64,000 bases of DNA from Flavobacterium piscisymbiosum. GTDB lineage: Bacteria > Bacteroidota > Bacteroidia > Flavobacteriales > Flavobacteriaceae. The translations under genes and the position numbers were made by a program. Under the pieces are notes generated by a model that worked only from the letters and a program-made list of their open reading frames with translations, made no database searches and was not told where the DNA came from. Positions within the stretch are counted from its first letter, which is position 1; the number at the start of each line of letters is the position of its first letter. Below, piece after piece: positions 36,818 through 44,843 of this stretch. The DNA lies in the NCBI RefSeq assembly GCF_020905295.1, contig NZ_JAJJMM010000001.1, positions 1,922,001-1,986,000 of the forward strand, written 5' to 3'.

Positions 36818-37669
36818 TTAGATTATTAGGTTTGCCTGCGCGCCTTCCCAACCAATAATAGCCGTTTTGCGCGTATTTCCCCACATATAACCGCCGAAGG
36901 TTCCTGAGGATTGAATCACTCGATGACACGGAATTAAAAAGGCTACAGGATTGCTCCCAATGGCAGTTCCAACAGCACGAGAAGCATTTGGTTTCTCGAT
37001 TTGTTGTGCGATTGTTCCATAAGTCGAAAGTTGTCCCATTGGAATTTTAAGTAAAGTTTCCCAAACTTTCAGTTGAAAGTCAGTTCCTTTTAAATGCAGT
37101 TTGATTTCGGATAATTTGCTCCAGTCGTTTTGAAAAATAAACAAAGCATTTTGTTGTGACAAATCGAGTTTTCGGGAGAATGCTGCATTTGGGAATTTGT
37201 GTTTTAAATTTTCAAATCCGGTTTCTTCATCTTCGGCGAAAGCCATAAAGCAAACACCTTTATTGGTCGACGCCACAATAATATTCCCAAACGGACTTTC
37301 GGCAAAACTGAAATTAATTTCAAGGTTTTTGCCACCATTTTTATATTCTGCCGGCGTCATTCCTTCGATGTTTACAAACAAATCATGCAAACGGCTGGTT
37401 CCTGATAATCCGGTGTCAAAAGCGGCATCAGATAAAGTAGCTTTATTATTTTCTTTTAGGATTTTCTTGGCGTGTTCGACACTAATATATTGCAAAAATT
37501 TCTTCGGACTTGTTCCTGCCCATTCGGTAAACAAGCGCTGAAAGTGAAACGGACTTAAATGCACTTTTTCGGCAACCTCATCTAAGTTGGGTTGTTCCTT
37601 AAAGTTTGTTTTGATATAATCGATCGCATCGGCTATTCGATTATAATTGATGTTTTCCTGTGTGTTCAT
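36818..37669 (-). CDS. Ada-like AraC regulator with methylated-DNA--cysteine methyltransferase domain
   Basis: A 283-residue protein that joins an AraC-type double helix-turn-helix (about 8-105, LDEVAEKVHLSPFHFQRLFT) to an O6-methylguanine-DNA methyltransferase domain (about 115-283). The methyl-accepting cysteine is Cys248 in IPCHRVI; GTAIGSNPVAFL and SSGTFGGYMWG are family motifs. It lacks the N-terminal zinc domain of E. coli Ada, which here is encoded as a separate small protein 1.1 kb downstream. Expected roles are direct repair of O6-alkylguanine and control of the adaptive response, although methyl-phosphotriester sensing would need the separate domain. It is the first gene of the leftward repair cluster. 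Confidence 0.9.
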   Translation of the reverse strand: MNTQENINYNRIADAIDYIKTNFKEQPNLDEVAEKVHLSPFHFQRLFTEWAGTSPKKFLQYISVEHAKKILKENNKATLSDAAFDTGLSGTSRLHDLFVNIEGMTPAEYKNGGKNLEINFSFAESPFGNIIVASTNKGVCFMAFAEDEETGFENLKHKFPNAAFSRKLDLSQQNALFIFQNDWSKLSEIKLHLKGTDFQLKVWETLLKIPMGQLSTYGTIAQQIEKPNASRAVGTAIGSNPVAFLIPCHRVIQSSGTFGGYMWGNTRKTAIIGWEGAQANLII

Positions 37670-37746
37670 TTTCGTTCAATTTTATAATGCAAATATCGAG
37701 CGGTTTTTGCGGGTATAAAATCCGAAACTTGCTGTCTTTTTTTTTT

Positions 37747-38060
37747 AACCGCAATGGCCGCAAAGGTTACGCAAAGAACGCTATGTTTTTTTTGCTCGCA
37801 AAGTCGCGAAGTCGCAAAGTTTTTTTCGTAGTATTGTCATCTTTGTTTTTTTAACCGCAAAGGTCGCAAAGGTTTACGCAAAGAACGCTATGTTTTTTTT
37901 GCTCGCAAAGTCGCGAAGTCGCAAAGTTTTTTTCATAGTATTGTCATCTTTTTTTTTAACCGCAAAGGGCGCAAAGGTTTACGCAAAGACCGCTATGTTT
38001 TTTTGCTCGCAATCCCGATGGTTATCGGGAGCGCAGCCGCAAAGTTTTTTTCTTTGTCAT
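37747..38060. repeat. Three-unit tandem repeat, period 105-106 bp
   Basis: Units begin AACCGCAA at 37747, 37853 and 37958. Each reads AACCGCAA..GCAAAGGTTTACGCAAAG, then A(A/C)CGCTATG, a T run, GCTCGCAAAGTCGCGAAGTCG, CAAAG, a T run and TTGTCATC. Units 1 and 2 are nearly identical; unit 3 has its centre replaced by an inverted repeat (CCCGATGGTTATCGGGA at about 38014-38030). The 510-bp region 37670-38179 holds no gene; short ORFs in it come from the repeat. Confidence 0.9.
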
Positions 38061-38082
38061 CCTGAGCGAAGTCGAAGGAACG
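38057..38082. repeat. Interspersed repeat copy, TGAGCGAAGTCGAAGG family
   Basis: TCATCCTGAGCGAAGTCGAA (then GGAACG) directly follows the third unit of the tandem array. The same word occurs in inverse orientation at 941-960 and three times at 57072-57161. Confidence 0.65.
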
Positions 38083-38105
38083 CAAAGTAGCTCGACAAAG
38101 ATTGG

Positions 38106-38129
38106 CTTAAACTTAAACTTAAACTTAAA
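38106..38129. repeat. Hexanucleotide microsatellite (CTTAAA)4
   Basis: Four perfect tandem copies of CTTAAA lie between the 105-bp array and the GNAT gene. A degenerate form of the CGCAAAG repeat follows in inverse orientation (AACTTTGCGACTTCGTGACT, 38141-38160). Confidence 0.8.
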
Positions 38130-38179
38130 CTTTAAAATTAAAACTTTGCGACTTCGTGACTTTGCGAGAGATTATACAG

Positions 38180-38644
38180 CTACTTCAAACTTTTCTCCAT
38201 TTTGTAATTGATAAGCTCAACACCTAATCGGATATTTTTTTGTTTGGTTTTTACAACAAATCCCTTTTTCTCAAAGAAAGGTTTTGCGGTTATGCTTACG
38301 TCGGCTGTGATGATTTCTGAGTTTTCCTTTTTGGCTTCGAGTTCTAATTCATTAAAAACTTTATCAGCAATTCCCTGACGCTGGAAATCTTTATGAACAC
38401 AGAAAAAGTCGATGTAATTTCCATCTTTTAGGGTTCCGTAACCTACAATTTTATCATCAATAAGAGCTAATAAAACAAATTGAGCATGAATAACTTTCAG
38501 CCAGCGTTCTACATTGTTTAGTCCTGAAATCCAGGCATCAATCTCTAAAGGACTGTAATCGTTTTTGCAAACCCATTTTATAGTCTCGATATACATTTCC
38601 TGCATTTCTGTTAAATCTGAAATCGTAGCTTTTTTGAAATCCAT
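38180..38644 (-). CDS. GNAT family N-acetyltransferase
   Basis: A 154-residue acetyl-CoA dependent acetyltransferase of the GNAT fold. The acetyl-CoA pyrophosphate loop is HKDFQRQGIADKVFNELE (Q-R-Q-G-I-A, near residue 92), preceded by the beta-4 segment GNYIDFFCV and followed by ITADVSITAKPFFEKKGFVV, typical of the C-terminal part. LKDGN and AWISGLNN in the N-terminal half belong to the substrate side. The substrate cannot be deduced. The leftward gene is isolated from the repair cluster by the tandem repeat region. Confidence 0.85.
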   Translation of the reverse strand: MDFKKATISDLTEMQEMYIETIKWVCKNDYSPLEIDAWISGLNNVERWLKVIHAQFVLLALIDDKIVGYGTLKDGNYIDFFCVHKDFQRQGIADKVFNELELEAKKENSEIITADVSITAKPFFEKKGFVVKTKQKNIRLGVELINYKMEKSLK

Positions 38645-38741
38645 TGTTTTATTTTTAAAATGAATAGGTCTGAAATTGTTGAATATAGATGGCTTAGGAC
38701 TCTAATCAACCCGAAACTTGAAACAATTTATTCTAATAGAA

Positions 38742-39074
38742 CTAATGCGCCGTAGTTTTAGAAAAAACATTAATAACTACAACACCAATCATAATTAAGG
38801 CCAAACCAATTATTGCAGGTAAATCAGGAATTTGCTTGAAGAAAACGGCTCCAATAATTGTAATCAAAACAATACCAACTCCGGACCAAATAGCATATGC
38901 AATACCAACCGGGATGGTTCTAATTGCAAAACTTAAAAAGTAGAATGCTGCAAAATAACCCACAATCGTAATAATGCTTGGGATAATCTGTGTAAATTGC
39001 TCCGATTTTTTTAAGGCAGAAGTGGCAATGATTTCGAATATAATAGCAATTCCTAAAAAGAAGAAGTTTTTCAT
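38742..39074 (-). CDS. Small multidrug resistance (SMR) family efflux protein
   Basis: A 110-residue inner-membrane protein with four transmembrane helices. The essential membrane-embedded Glu of the family is in IAIIFEIIATSALKKSEQFT (Glu14), and TIPVGIAYAIWSGVGIVLIT is the conserved second-third helix region. The Trp and the surrounding residues favour the EmrE/QacE-type exporters of quaternary ammonium compounds over the guanidinium (Gdx/SugE) type, but this is not certain. SMR proteins work as homo- or heterodimers using the proton gradient; no second SMR gene is adjacent, which favours a homodimer. Confidence 0.9.
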   Translation of the reverse strand: MKNFFFLGIAIIFEIIATSALKKSEQFTQIIPSIITIVGYFAAFYFLSFAIRTIPVGIAYAIWSGVGIVLITIIGAVFFKQIPDLPAIIGLALIMIGVVVINVFSKTTAH

Positions 39075-39168
39075 GATTAACGGTTTTCACAAAGTTAACT
39101 TTTGTGTTGATGTGAAAAGACGAATAGGTAAGAATAATATACTTTTTACGAATTAATTCGAGTTTAAA

Positions 39169-40011
39169 TTATGGCAATTCAATATCCATTAGTTTAAAAG
39201 GAACTTTTTTGGTTGATTTATCTGTTTCGATATTAAGCACTAATTTCCAGTTTAGATTTGGTTTTTCTTCAAAATAGTAAGTAAACAAGTTATTGTTGCT
39301 CATACTGCCGTTTCGTTCTATTTTCTTGCCGGTTGCATCTTCAAAAAATAAATCGACAAATTTAGTTTTATCACCATTCACATAAAAGTAAACTTTGTTA
39401 GGATCATCATTATCGTCAGAGCTAAAAAGGCCGTCGAAGGCACCTACCAGGCCTTCAGCAAGCTGTCTTGCAGCTTCGGGTAGTTTTTTAAGCTCTTCTG
39501 CTTTTTTGTCTTTATTCTCTTTGACATATTTTGCATAAGACTCTTTTGTTAGATAAAGGATTTGAATGTCAGATTTGCCAGGGACAAGATTTACATTGGT
39601 TTTACTTTGGTAATTAGCGATTTTAATTTCACTGCCATTTGTTACATTAGGATTGTATAGACTCACTTCTCCGCTAAGTTCTTTAATGGTTTTTGATCTT
39701 CGGGATGGAACTTTGGTCTCCAGTTTGATTTTAGCGGTCTGATCTATTTTTATATAATCGAAATTTGTCCTGTCCTCATTGATCAAATCAACTCCCTGAT
39801 CATCGATTGCCTTAGTGATTTTACTGATTTTAACAAATTTGTACTTTCGAACTTCATCTCCCGATATTTTGAGTTCAATTTCGCATTCGTTGTAAAATGA
39901 ATTATCTGATGTTGATCTTTTTTCATTTATTTCACTAACGGATATTTTTTGAGAGAAAGTGACAGAAGTAAGAAGAAGGAAAAAACTTGTAATAAGTAAT
40001 TTTGTTTTCAT
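39169..40011 (-). CDS. Secreted protein of unknown function
   Basis: A 280-residue protein with a clear signal peptide (LLITSFFLLLTSVTFSQK). The mature part is mostly beta-strand with many Lys and Asp residues, and a short helical amphipathic patch at about 165-200 (ENKDKKAEELKKLPEAARQL) leads to an acidic stretch SSDDNDDPN. No known domain was recognised. It is the last of four leftward genes (41578 to 39169) with short gaps that may form one operon; the first gene of the set also encodes a signal peptide. Confidence 0.6.
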   Translation of the reverse strand: MKTKLLITSFFLLLTSVTFSQKISVSEINEKRSTSDNSFYNECEIELKISGDEVRKYKFVKISKITKAIDDQGVDLINEDRTNFDYIKIDQTAKIKLETKVPSRRSKTIKELSGEVSLYNPNVTNGSEIKIANYQSKTNVNLVPGKSDIQILYLTKESYAKYVKENKDKKAEELKKLPEAARQLAEGLVGAFDGLFSSDDNDDPNKVYFYVNGDKTKFVDLFFEDATGKKIERNGSMSNNNLFTYYFEEKPNLNWKLVLNIETDKSTKKVPFKLMDIELP

Positions 40012-40068
40012 TTTTGATATTTAATGTATTCAGGTTTTGATTATTTTGTTTTTTTTAATTGAAGAAAT

Positions 40069-40707
40069 TTAGTTGTTAAAATCATAAGGGTAATTTATCT
40101 CTTTTAAATCGTCTTCTAATAATTTCCAATCTTCGATTTCGTCAACAATTGATAAAACCATTTCTTTGGTTAATACCTTACCTTGATAAATTTCGGTTAC
40201 TGTTTTTAATGGTATTCCGGTTTCTTTATAAGAATCTTCAAAATATTCACTTGCCCAGTCAATGTAAGTTTGTGGATTTCCGTCAAAAATAGCCAGCAAT
40301 TCAGCTGAGTTATCATTATAATCTTCAATCATTCCTACTTGCCAATCTCCGGTTTCATTTGTCCATAAACAAAATGTAGTTCCCAGAGAGGCGACCGGTT
40401 CACCAAATATAAATTCATTATAAATTTCAGGTAAATTTTTAGTCAGGTCACTTTTTTTATTATGCTGAAATTCGTGTGCAAAACCATTTATTACAGAATG
40501 ATTTTCAAGAAAAAGAATGTTCATTAAATCGCCGGATCCATCTCTCATTTCGCAGTACTCTTCACCTTTTCCCCATTGAGAGTTGTAGGAGTAATAACGA
40601 TATTCCCATTCCTGACAAATGATAGCATCTAAAACCGAAATCGCTTTGAAGATATTTTGTAATGAATTTTTATTGGGTAATAATTTAAAATCTTTTGTAG
40701 TAATCAT
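40069..40707 (-). CDS. Uncharacterised acidic cytoplasmic protein
   Basis: A 212-residue protein with no signal peptide or membrane segment, rich in aromatic and acidic residues (EWEYRYYSYNSQWGKGEEY, EDYNDNSAELLAIFDGNPQT). The middle has a HEFQHNKK segment that does not fit a zinc-protease HExxH. The composition (acidic, Trp/Tyr rich, small) is of the type often seen in immunity and SMI1-like proteins, but I could not assign a family. It follows the zinc-ribbon-like gene by 6 bp and should be co-transcribed with it. Confidence 0.6.
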   Translation of the reverse strand: MITTKDFKLLPNKNSLQNIFKAISVLDAIICQEWEYRYYSYNSQWGKGEEYCEMRDGSGDLMNILFLENHSVINGFAHEFQHNKKSDLTKNLPEIYNEFIFGEPVASLGTTFCLWTNETGDWQVGMIEDYNDNSAELLAIFDGNPQTYIDWASEYFEDSYKETGIPLKTVTEIYQGKVLTKEMVLSIVDEIEDWKLLEDDLKEINYPYDFNN

Positions 40708-40713
40708 TGTTAT

Positions 40714-40998
40714 TTATATTTGATCAGTTCCAAACTGAATTGCTTTTGCCTCATCAAAACAATCAGCACATAATATTTTAAAATCGGCTTTAGCTTCAAA
40801 AGCATCATTCCATTCTTCGCCGTTATCCAGCAACCATTGTTCGCATGCTCCGCACCAGGCAATTTGAGGAAGATCTTCTTCGGCTTCAGAATAGAAGAAA
40901 CCTACTTTTTCTTTTTGGTCTATTGCCATTGCAATATGAATACACGAAAATGACATGTCTTTTGTGCCATGCATTTCGCATACAACTTTTTCGATCAT
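40714..40998 (-). CDS. Small Cys-rich, probably zinc-binding protein
   Basis: A 94-residue cytoplasmic protein with Cys/His pairs CEMHG, SCIHIA, WCGACEQWL and LCADCFDEA, spaced as two treble-clef or ribbon-like zinc sites. The arrangement (C-x2-HG, C-x-H, WC-x2-C, LC-x2-C) recalls a widespread family of small uncharacterised bacterial proteins. The gene lies 4 bp after the coiled-coil gene and 6 bp before the acidic-protein gene, so these three are tightly linked. The function is unknown. Confidence 0.6.
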   Translation of the reverse strand: MIEKVVCEMHGTKDMSFSCIHIAMAIDQKEKVGFFYSEAEEDLPQIAWCGACEQWLLDNGEEWNDAFEAKADFKILCADCFDEAKAIQFGTDQI

Positions 40999-41002
40999 AG
41001 TA

Positions 41003-41578
41003 TTACTTTTTCTTGTCTTGCTTTTCTTTTTGTTTTTTCGCCTTTTCCTCTTCCTTTAACCTTTTTTCTTCTTCTTTGGCCTTTTTCTCTTCTTCGTGTT
41101 GTTTCTCTAATTCTGCTTTTTTGATTTTATCAGCTTGTATCTGGTTTTGTAAATCCTGAATTTTATTCGAACTCTTTTCGATATCAGTTTTCGATTGGCT
41201 TATTTTTTCTTCAGACTTAGCGATTTCTTTTTTAGACTTTTCGATATTTTTTAGAATATCAGAATTGCTGTTTTTTTCGGAGTTAGTTTCAAGCGTTTTT
41301 AGTTCGTCGGTTTTGGTCTTTAAATCGGCTTCTTTTTGGGTTGCTTTTTCCTGAAGTTTTTTAAGTTTTTTTTCTTCTTTGGCGAGTTTAGATTCTTTTG
41401 TTTCGATGTTGTTCATCATACTTGCCATAGCGCGTTGCTGCTGTTGTTGCTGCAGGAACATTTGGTTTTGCTGTCTTACCATTGCGTTCGAAGCCTGCAT
41501 TTGTCTTTGCAGACTAGATTGTGCATTGGTCAAAAAAGGCAATAGTAGTATTAAAGTTAAAATTAGGCGTGTTCTCAT
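41003..41578 (-). CDS. Secreted coiled-coil, Lys/Glu-rich protein
   Basis: A 191-residue protein with a signal peptide (LILTLILLLPFLTNAQSS), a short Gln-rich segment (QQNQMFLQQQQQQRAM), and a long coiled coil to the C-terminus made of Lys, Glu and Gln heptads (AKEEKKLKKLQEKATQKE onward). The C-terminus is highly basic (KKQKEKQDKKK). Such sequences are low complexity, so homology is hard to judge. It appears to be the first gene of the four-gene leftward cluster. The function is unknown; it may be a structural or periplasmic spacer protein. Confidence 0.6.
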   Translation of the reverse strand: MRTRLILTLILLLPFLTNAQSSLQRQMQASNAMVRQQNQMFLQQQQQQRAMASMMNNIETKESKLAKEEKKLKKLQEKATQKEADLKTKTDELKTLETNSEKNSNSDILKNIEKSKKEIAKSEEKISQSKTDIEKSSNKIQDLQNQIQADKIKKAELEKQHEEEKKAKEEEKRLKEEEKAKKQKEKQDKKK

Positions 41579-42195
41579 AATAGGATTTTAGATATTGGGG
41601 ATTTGAAGTTCAAATGTAAAGTTTAAATTTAAAAAGCGTATATAATATCTGATTATATTAATGTTCTTGGTTTACGTAAGAGTGAAGAATAGAAGCCAAT
41701 GTCATTAAGTTAAGGGAAAAAAATTAAATGAGGTTGTTAAGCCTGATGTCTAATCAGGTTGTTTATTTGATTATTAGAAAATAAATAAATCTCGAACATT
41801 ATTAATACACATATTTATATTTGCGGTTTTTGTTCCATCGGAACACCTCATCGGTAGCCCAATAAATTAGGTGTTTTTTTTTGTTCCGTAGGAACGTTTG
41901 ATTTATAAATAATTGATAAAAATATATACAGAGATTTCTCAAACGTCTCAATGGGACGATATTTCTCACGATGCCTTTTTTTCTACCGACAAGATGTTCC
42001 GATGGAACAAATAGTTGTTAATTATACCTCGTCAGGTTGTTTTTGGTTAGCTGTATTTTATTTTAGAAGTCTGAAATCTTGAAACAACTGATAATCTTAA
42101 TATTTACCAGCATTAAAATCAAAAATCTTTAAATTAATTGCACGCCCTTATAATTTTTAAGAATGGTGATTTGTGATTTTAGATTAAAAAAGAAA
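41579..42195. other. 617-bp gene-free region containing a MITE-like element
   Basis: No gene is present. A hairpin at about 41739-41761 (AGCCTGAT/ATCAGGTT, G-T pair) may be a terminator for the leftward patatin gene. The main content is the inverted-repeat element described separately at 41826-42012. The part nearest 41579 should hold the promoter of the four-gene cluster. Confidence 0.6.
41826..42012. mobile_element. MITE-like inverted-repeat element, copy 1
   Basis: The left end reads TTTTGTTCCATCGGAACA then CCTCATCGGTAG; the right end reads CTACCGACAAGATGTTCCGA then TGGAACAAA, so the ends are inverted repeats. The right half (CAAACGTC ... TTTCTACC, 41940-41988) is homologous, in inverse complement, to the left half of the element at 44608-44760. 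This copy carries an extra segment of about 33 bp after its left end (41858-41893 region). No transposase is encoded. Confidence 0.65.
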
Positions 42196-44514
42196 TTATG
42201 GATTGAATGATAATCCGACACTAAAAAACAATCGTACTTTGTCGATATTATTTATCCAGGAAGTATCAAAATGAATAGGGCCTAAAATAGATTGATACGA
42301 AATAGAGGCTCCTCCTGATATTACAAGGCTAGGGTCTGAGCCATCATCCCATTTTCCTTTTGGACTAAAGGCTTTATTGATGTATTTATCAAAAGATTCA
42401 AACCCCACAGTTGCGATATTAAAATGGGGAGTGAGATAAATTTTTCCCATAAGATTGATTTGAGAAGCAATTTTTAAGCCCATAAATTGCGAAACATTGA
42501 GTTCGTCCTCATGCAGGCCGGGAAATGAAAAACGATTACTGCCAGAGCTTGGTATATTTCCTCCTAAGAAATATTTTGAAGCATAACCAAAATCCGAAAA
42601 TGAGATTTGGCTATCTTTTAGTTTATCCTCAAAAACAAAATAAGAATCAAAGCCAATGATTCCTGTAATTTTCTTTCTTAATAGCGCTCTTTTTTCAAAG
42701 CTGAAACCAAATTTTGTATAACCATTTGTTGCACCAGAAATACTGGTTTGATCAGGATCGTTAAAAGAGGTATAAACATCTGATAACAAGGATCTGGTTA
42801 CATTTGCTTTCATAATTGTTCCGTTTTCAGCAAAGAAAACTTTATCCATGTCATTGTAGGAATAATGCAGGTTTAATTCTATAGTGTTTAAGGAATAATT
42901 CGTGATATCGATGGCGTTAGGATTGTATTCTCTGCTGTATTTTGGTTTTAAATTGGCGTATTGATAGTTTAAACCATAGCCAAAATAACTTTTAAGTGAA
43001 TTTATGTTTCTGTTGATCTCATTATTGAATTCTACAGCATTATAAAGTACATTATCTGAAGCTTTGCCGTTAAAATAAATCTCCTGCCTTAAAAAGGCTC
43101 CATAAAGTTCAGATGACCACCACCAGTCCCTGTTTTTTCCAAAGTTTTTCTGATAATTGATTCGTGCTTTTGGCTGTTCTGCAATATCGACTGATAAAAG
43201 AAGACGCGATGCTCTGGCAAGAACATTTCTCGCGGTGTAATTAAAAATGATTCCTACGCCCCGGTAAGTGTCATAATGTACAGATGTGTTCAGTTGGTTT
43301 TTGGCGCGTTCATGTCCAAATATTGTAACGCCTAGTTTGTCGCCATCTTTGATGAAATAGCTGTATGTAATTTCATCAAAAAGATTCGTACCCATTGCCC
43401 GGTTAATACCTGCTATTAAATCTTTGGTGGTATATTTTACATGTGTTTTAAGATTTATTCTTCCTAATACCAGAGCAAGGTTTTCCGGACTTATTTTTTT
43501 GTAAACAATAGTGTCAAGAATAAATTCTGCGGGTATGTTTGGTAATTGGTGTGTTCGTTGAGTGTATCCTTTTAATTTTTCGGATAATGTAATTAAAGCT
43601 GGAAGGTTTTGTGCTGTTGCAATTTTACCATCTTTATAGATTTCGTCACTATCTGCAAAATCAGCTGTAGAAAAACGTAAGTTAGGCAAGTGGTCTACTA
43701 AGATATTGCAAAGTTTTCGGTTTGCCGGGTTCTTAATATTACTGGGGAACATACTGGTTTGAGTTAATATCGTTAAAAGATTGTTCAGTTTGGCGATGGG
43801 CTCCAATCCGCCGCCGACATCACTGCCAATAATAAAGTCAGCACCCATTTCTTTGGCAACATCAGTAGGGAAATTATTCATTACACCACCATCAACCAAT
43901 ACTGTTTTTTCGTATGTCATAGGCTTAAAAATACCCGGCAATGACATACTCGCTCTCATGGCATAAGCAAGACTTCCTTTGCTTAGTATAACTTCTTTCC
44001 CTTCGGCCAAATCGGTAGCCATGGCTCTAAATGGTATTGGCAGGCTGTCAAAGTCTTTAATATTGTATACCGGATAAGTTAATTCAGAAAGCAGTTCTCT
44101 TAAGTTTTGATCGTTTAAAAGAGAGCCAACACTGTTTAGTTTTTTGTCTTTAACACCTATTCCAACTAAATACCGCTGAAATTCTCTTTTTTCTTCTACA
44201 CTCACAGATTTTAACGACTGGCCACCGCCAAATAATTTATCCCAAATAATATTTTTGGTTAATTTTTCGATACTATCGCCAGAATAGCCCATCGCATACA
44301 AACCTCCTATAATGCTTCCCATACTGTTTCCAACAATAAGATCAGGAACGATATGCAACGAATCAAGTTTTTGCAAAAGCGGAATATGTGCAATACCTTT
44401 TGCGCCACCACCACTTAATACTAAAACGACTTTAGGTTTCTTTTCCTGAGAAAAAATAATTTGCGGAAGGCAAAGTAAAAATAAGAAGACGATTAAATAA
44501 GTTGTTTTTTTCAA
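42196..44514 (-). CDS. Patatin-like phospholipase with outer-membrane beta-barrel
   Basis: A 772-residue protein with a signal peptide (LIVFLFLLCLPQIIFSQ). A patatin phospholipase domain follows at about 28-225, with oxyanion hole VLSGGGAKG, nucleophile Ser64 in GNSMGS and Asp208 in VDGGVMNNFP. A POTRA-like linker lies at about 330-400, and a C-terminal 16-strand BamA/Omp85-type barrel (about 410-772) ends FFSVGLSFNP. This is the layout of PlpD-type (type Vd) proteins, in which the lipase domain is displayed or held at the outer membrane. It should hydrolyse phospholipid acyl chains. The gene is flanked on both sides by inverted copies of the same MITE-like element. Confidence 0.88.
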   Translation of the reverse strand: MKKTTYLIVFLFLLCLPQIIFSQEKKPKVVLVLSGGGAKGIAHIPLLQKLDSLHIVPDLIVGNSMGSIIGGLYAMGYSGDSIEKLTKNIIWDKLFGGGQSLKSVSVEEKREFQRYLVGIGVKDKKLNSVGSLLNDQNLRELLSELTYPVYNIKDFDSLPIPFRAMATDLAEGKEVILSKGSLAYAMRASMSLPGIFKPMTYEKTVLVDGGVMNNFPTDVAKEMGADFIIGSDVGGGLEPIAKLNNLLTILTQTSMFPSNIKNPANRKLCNILVDHLPNLRFSTADFADSDEIYKDGKIATAQNLPALITLSEKLKGYTQRTHQLPNIPAEFILDTIVYKKISPENLALVLGRINLKTHVKYTTKDLIAGINRAMGTNLFDEITYSYFIKDGDKLGVTIFGHERAKNQLNTSVHYDTYRGVGIIFNYTARNVLARASRLLLSVDIAEQPKARINYQKNFGKNRDWWWSSELYGAFLRQEIYFNGKASDNVLYNAVEFNNEINRNINSLKSYFGYGLNYQYANLKPKYSREYNPNAIDITNYSLNTIELNLHYSYNDMDKVFFAENGTIMKANVTRSLLSDVYTSFNDPDQTSISGATNGYTKFGFSFEKRALLRKKITGIIGFDSYFVFEDKLKDSQISFSDFGYASKYFLGGNIPSSGSNRFSFPGLHEDELNVSQFMGLKIASQINLMGKIYLTPHFNIATVGFESFDKYINKAFSPKGKWDDGSDPSLVISGGASISYQSILGPIHFDTSWINNIDKVRLFFSVGLSFNP

Positions 44515-44607
44515 GTTTGTACTTTTAAGTATTTGATAAATAGATCCTTACTTTGATTATTAAATGTAAGTAGATATTTATAAACGTGCAATTTTTTGAG
44601 AGAAATG

Positions 44608-44760
44608 TTTTTGTTCCATAGGAACATTTCATTGGTAGAAAAAAAAGCATCATAAGAAATGTCGGGCCTTAGGGACGTTTGACAATTTGTTTCTGTTTTA
44701 CCATTATTATTTATAAAATCAAACGTTCGGCTACCAATGAGATGTTTCGATGGAACAAAA
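44608..44760. mobile_element. MITE-like inverted-repeat element, copy 2
   Basis: The left end reads TTTTGTTCCATAGGAACA then TTTCATTGGTAG; the right end reads CTACCAATGAGATGTTTCGA then TGGAACAAA. The interior contains a second inverted pair, GACGTTTGA and TCAAACGTT. Compared with copy 1 it is in the opposite orientation and lacks its insert. It lies in the 329-bp spacer between ahcY and the patatin gene; the 44511-44807 reading frame through it is not a gene. Confidence 0.68.
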
Positions 44761-44793
44761 AAACCCGACAGGTTTTTAAAACCTGTCGGGTTT
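44755..44793 (-). terminator. Terminator of ahcY
   Basis: A near-perfect long stem (AAACCCGACAGGTTTT at 44761-44776, complement at 44779-44793) is followed on the minus strand by TTTTTTT. The T run coincides with the end of the MITE-like element, so the element abuts or contributes to the terminator. Confidence 0.9.
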
Positions 44794-44843
44794 GAAATAA
44801 GTATCAAAAATCTAAGATCAACAATCTTAAATCTAAAATTAAT

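Noticed and set aside
37747..38060. Possible CRISPR array
   Set aside because: The period is about 105 bp with almost the entire unit conserved, only three units, and no spacers or cas genes.
37660..38090. Short rightward ORFs with FFLLAKSRSRKVFF-type repeats
   Set aside because: They are translations of the 105-bp tandem repeat; the peptide repeats only because the DNA does.
44511..44807. 98-codon leftward ORF next to the patatin gene
   Set aside because: It runs through the MITE-like element and a terminator, has no plausible start signal and its sequence shows no protein family; an artefact of repeats.
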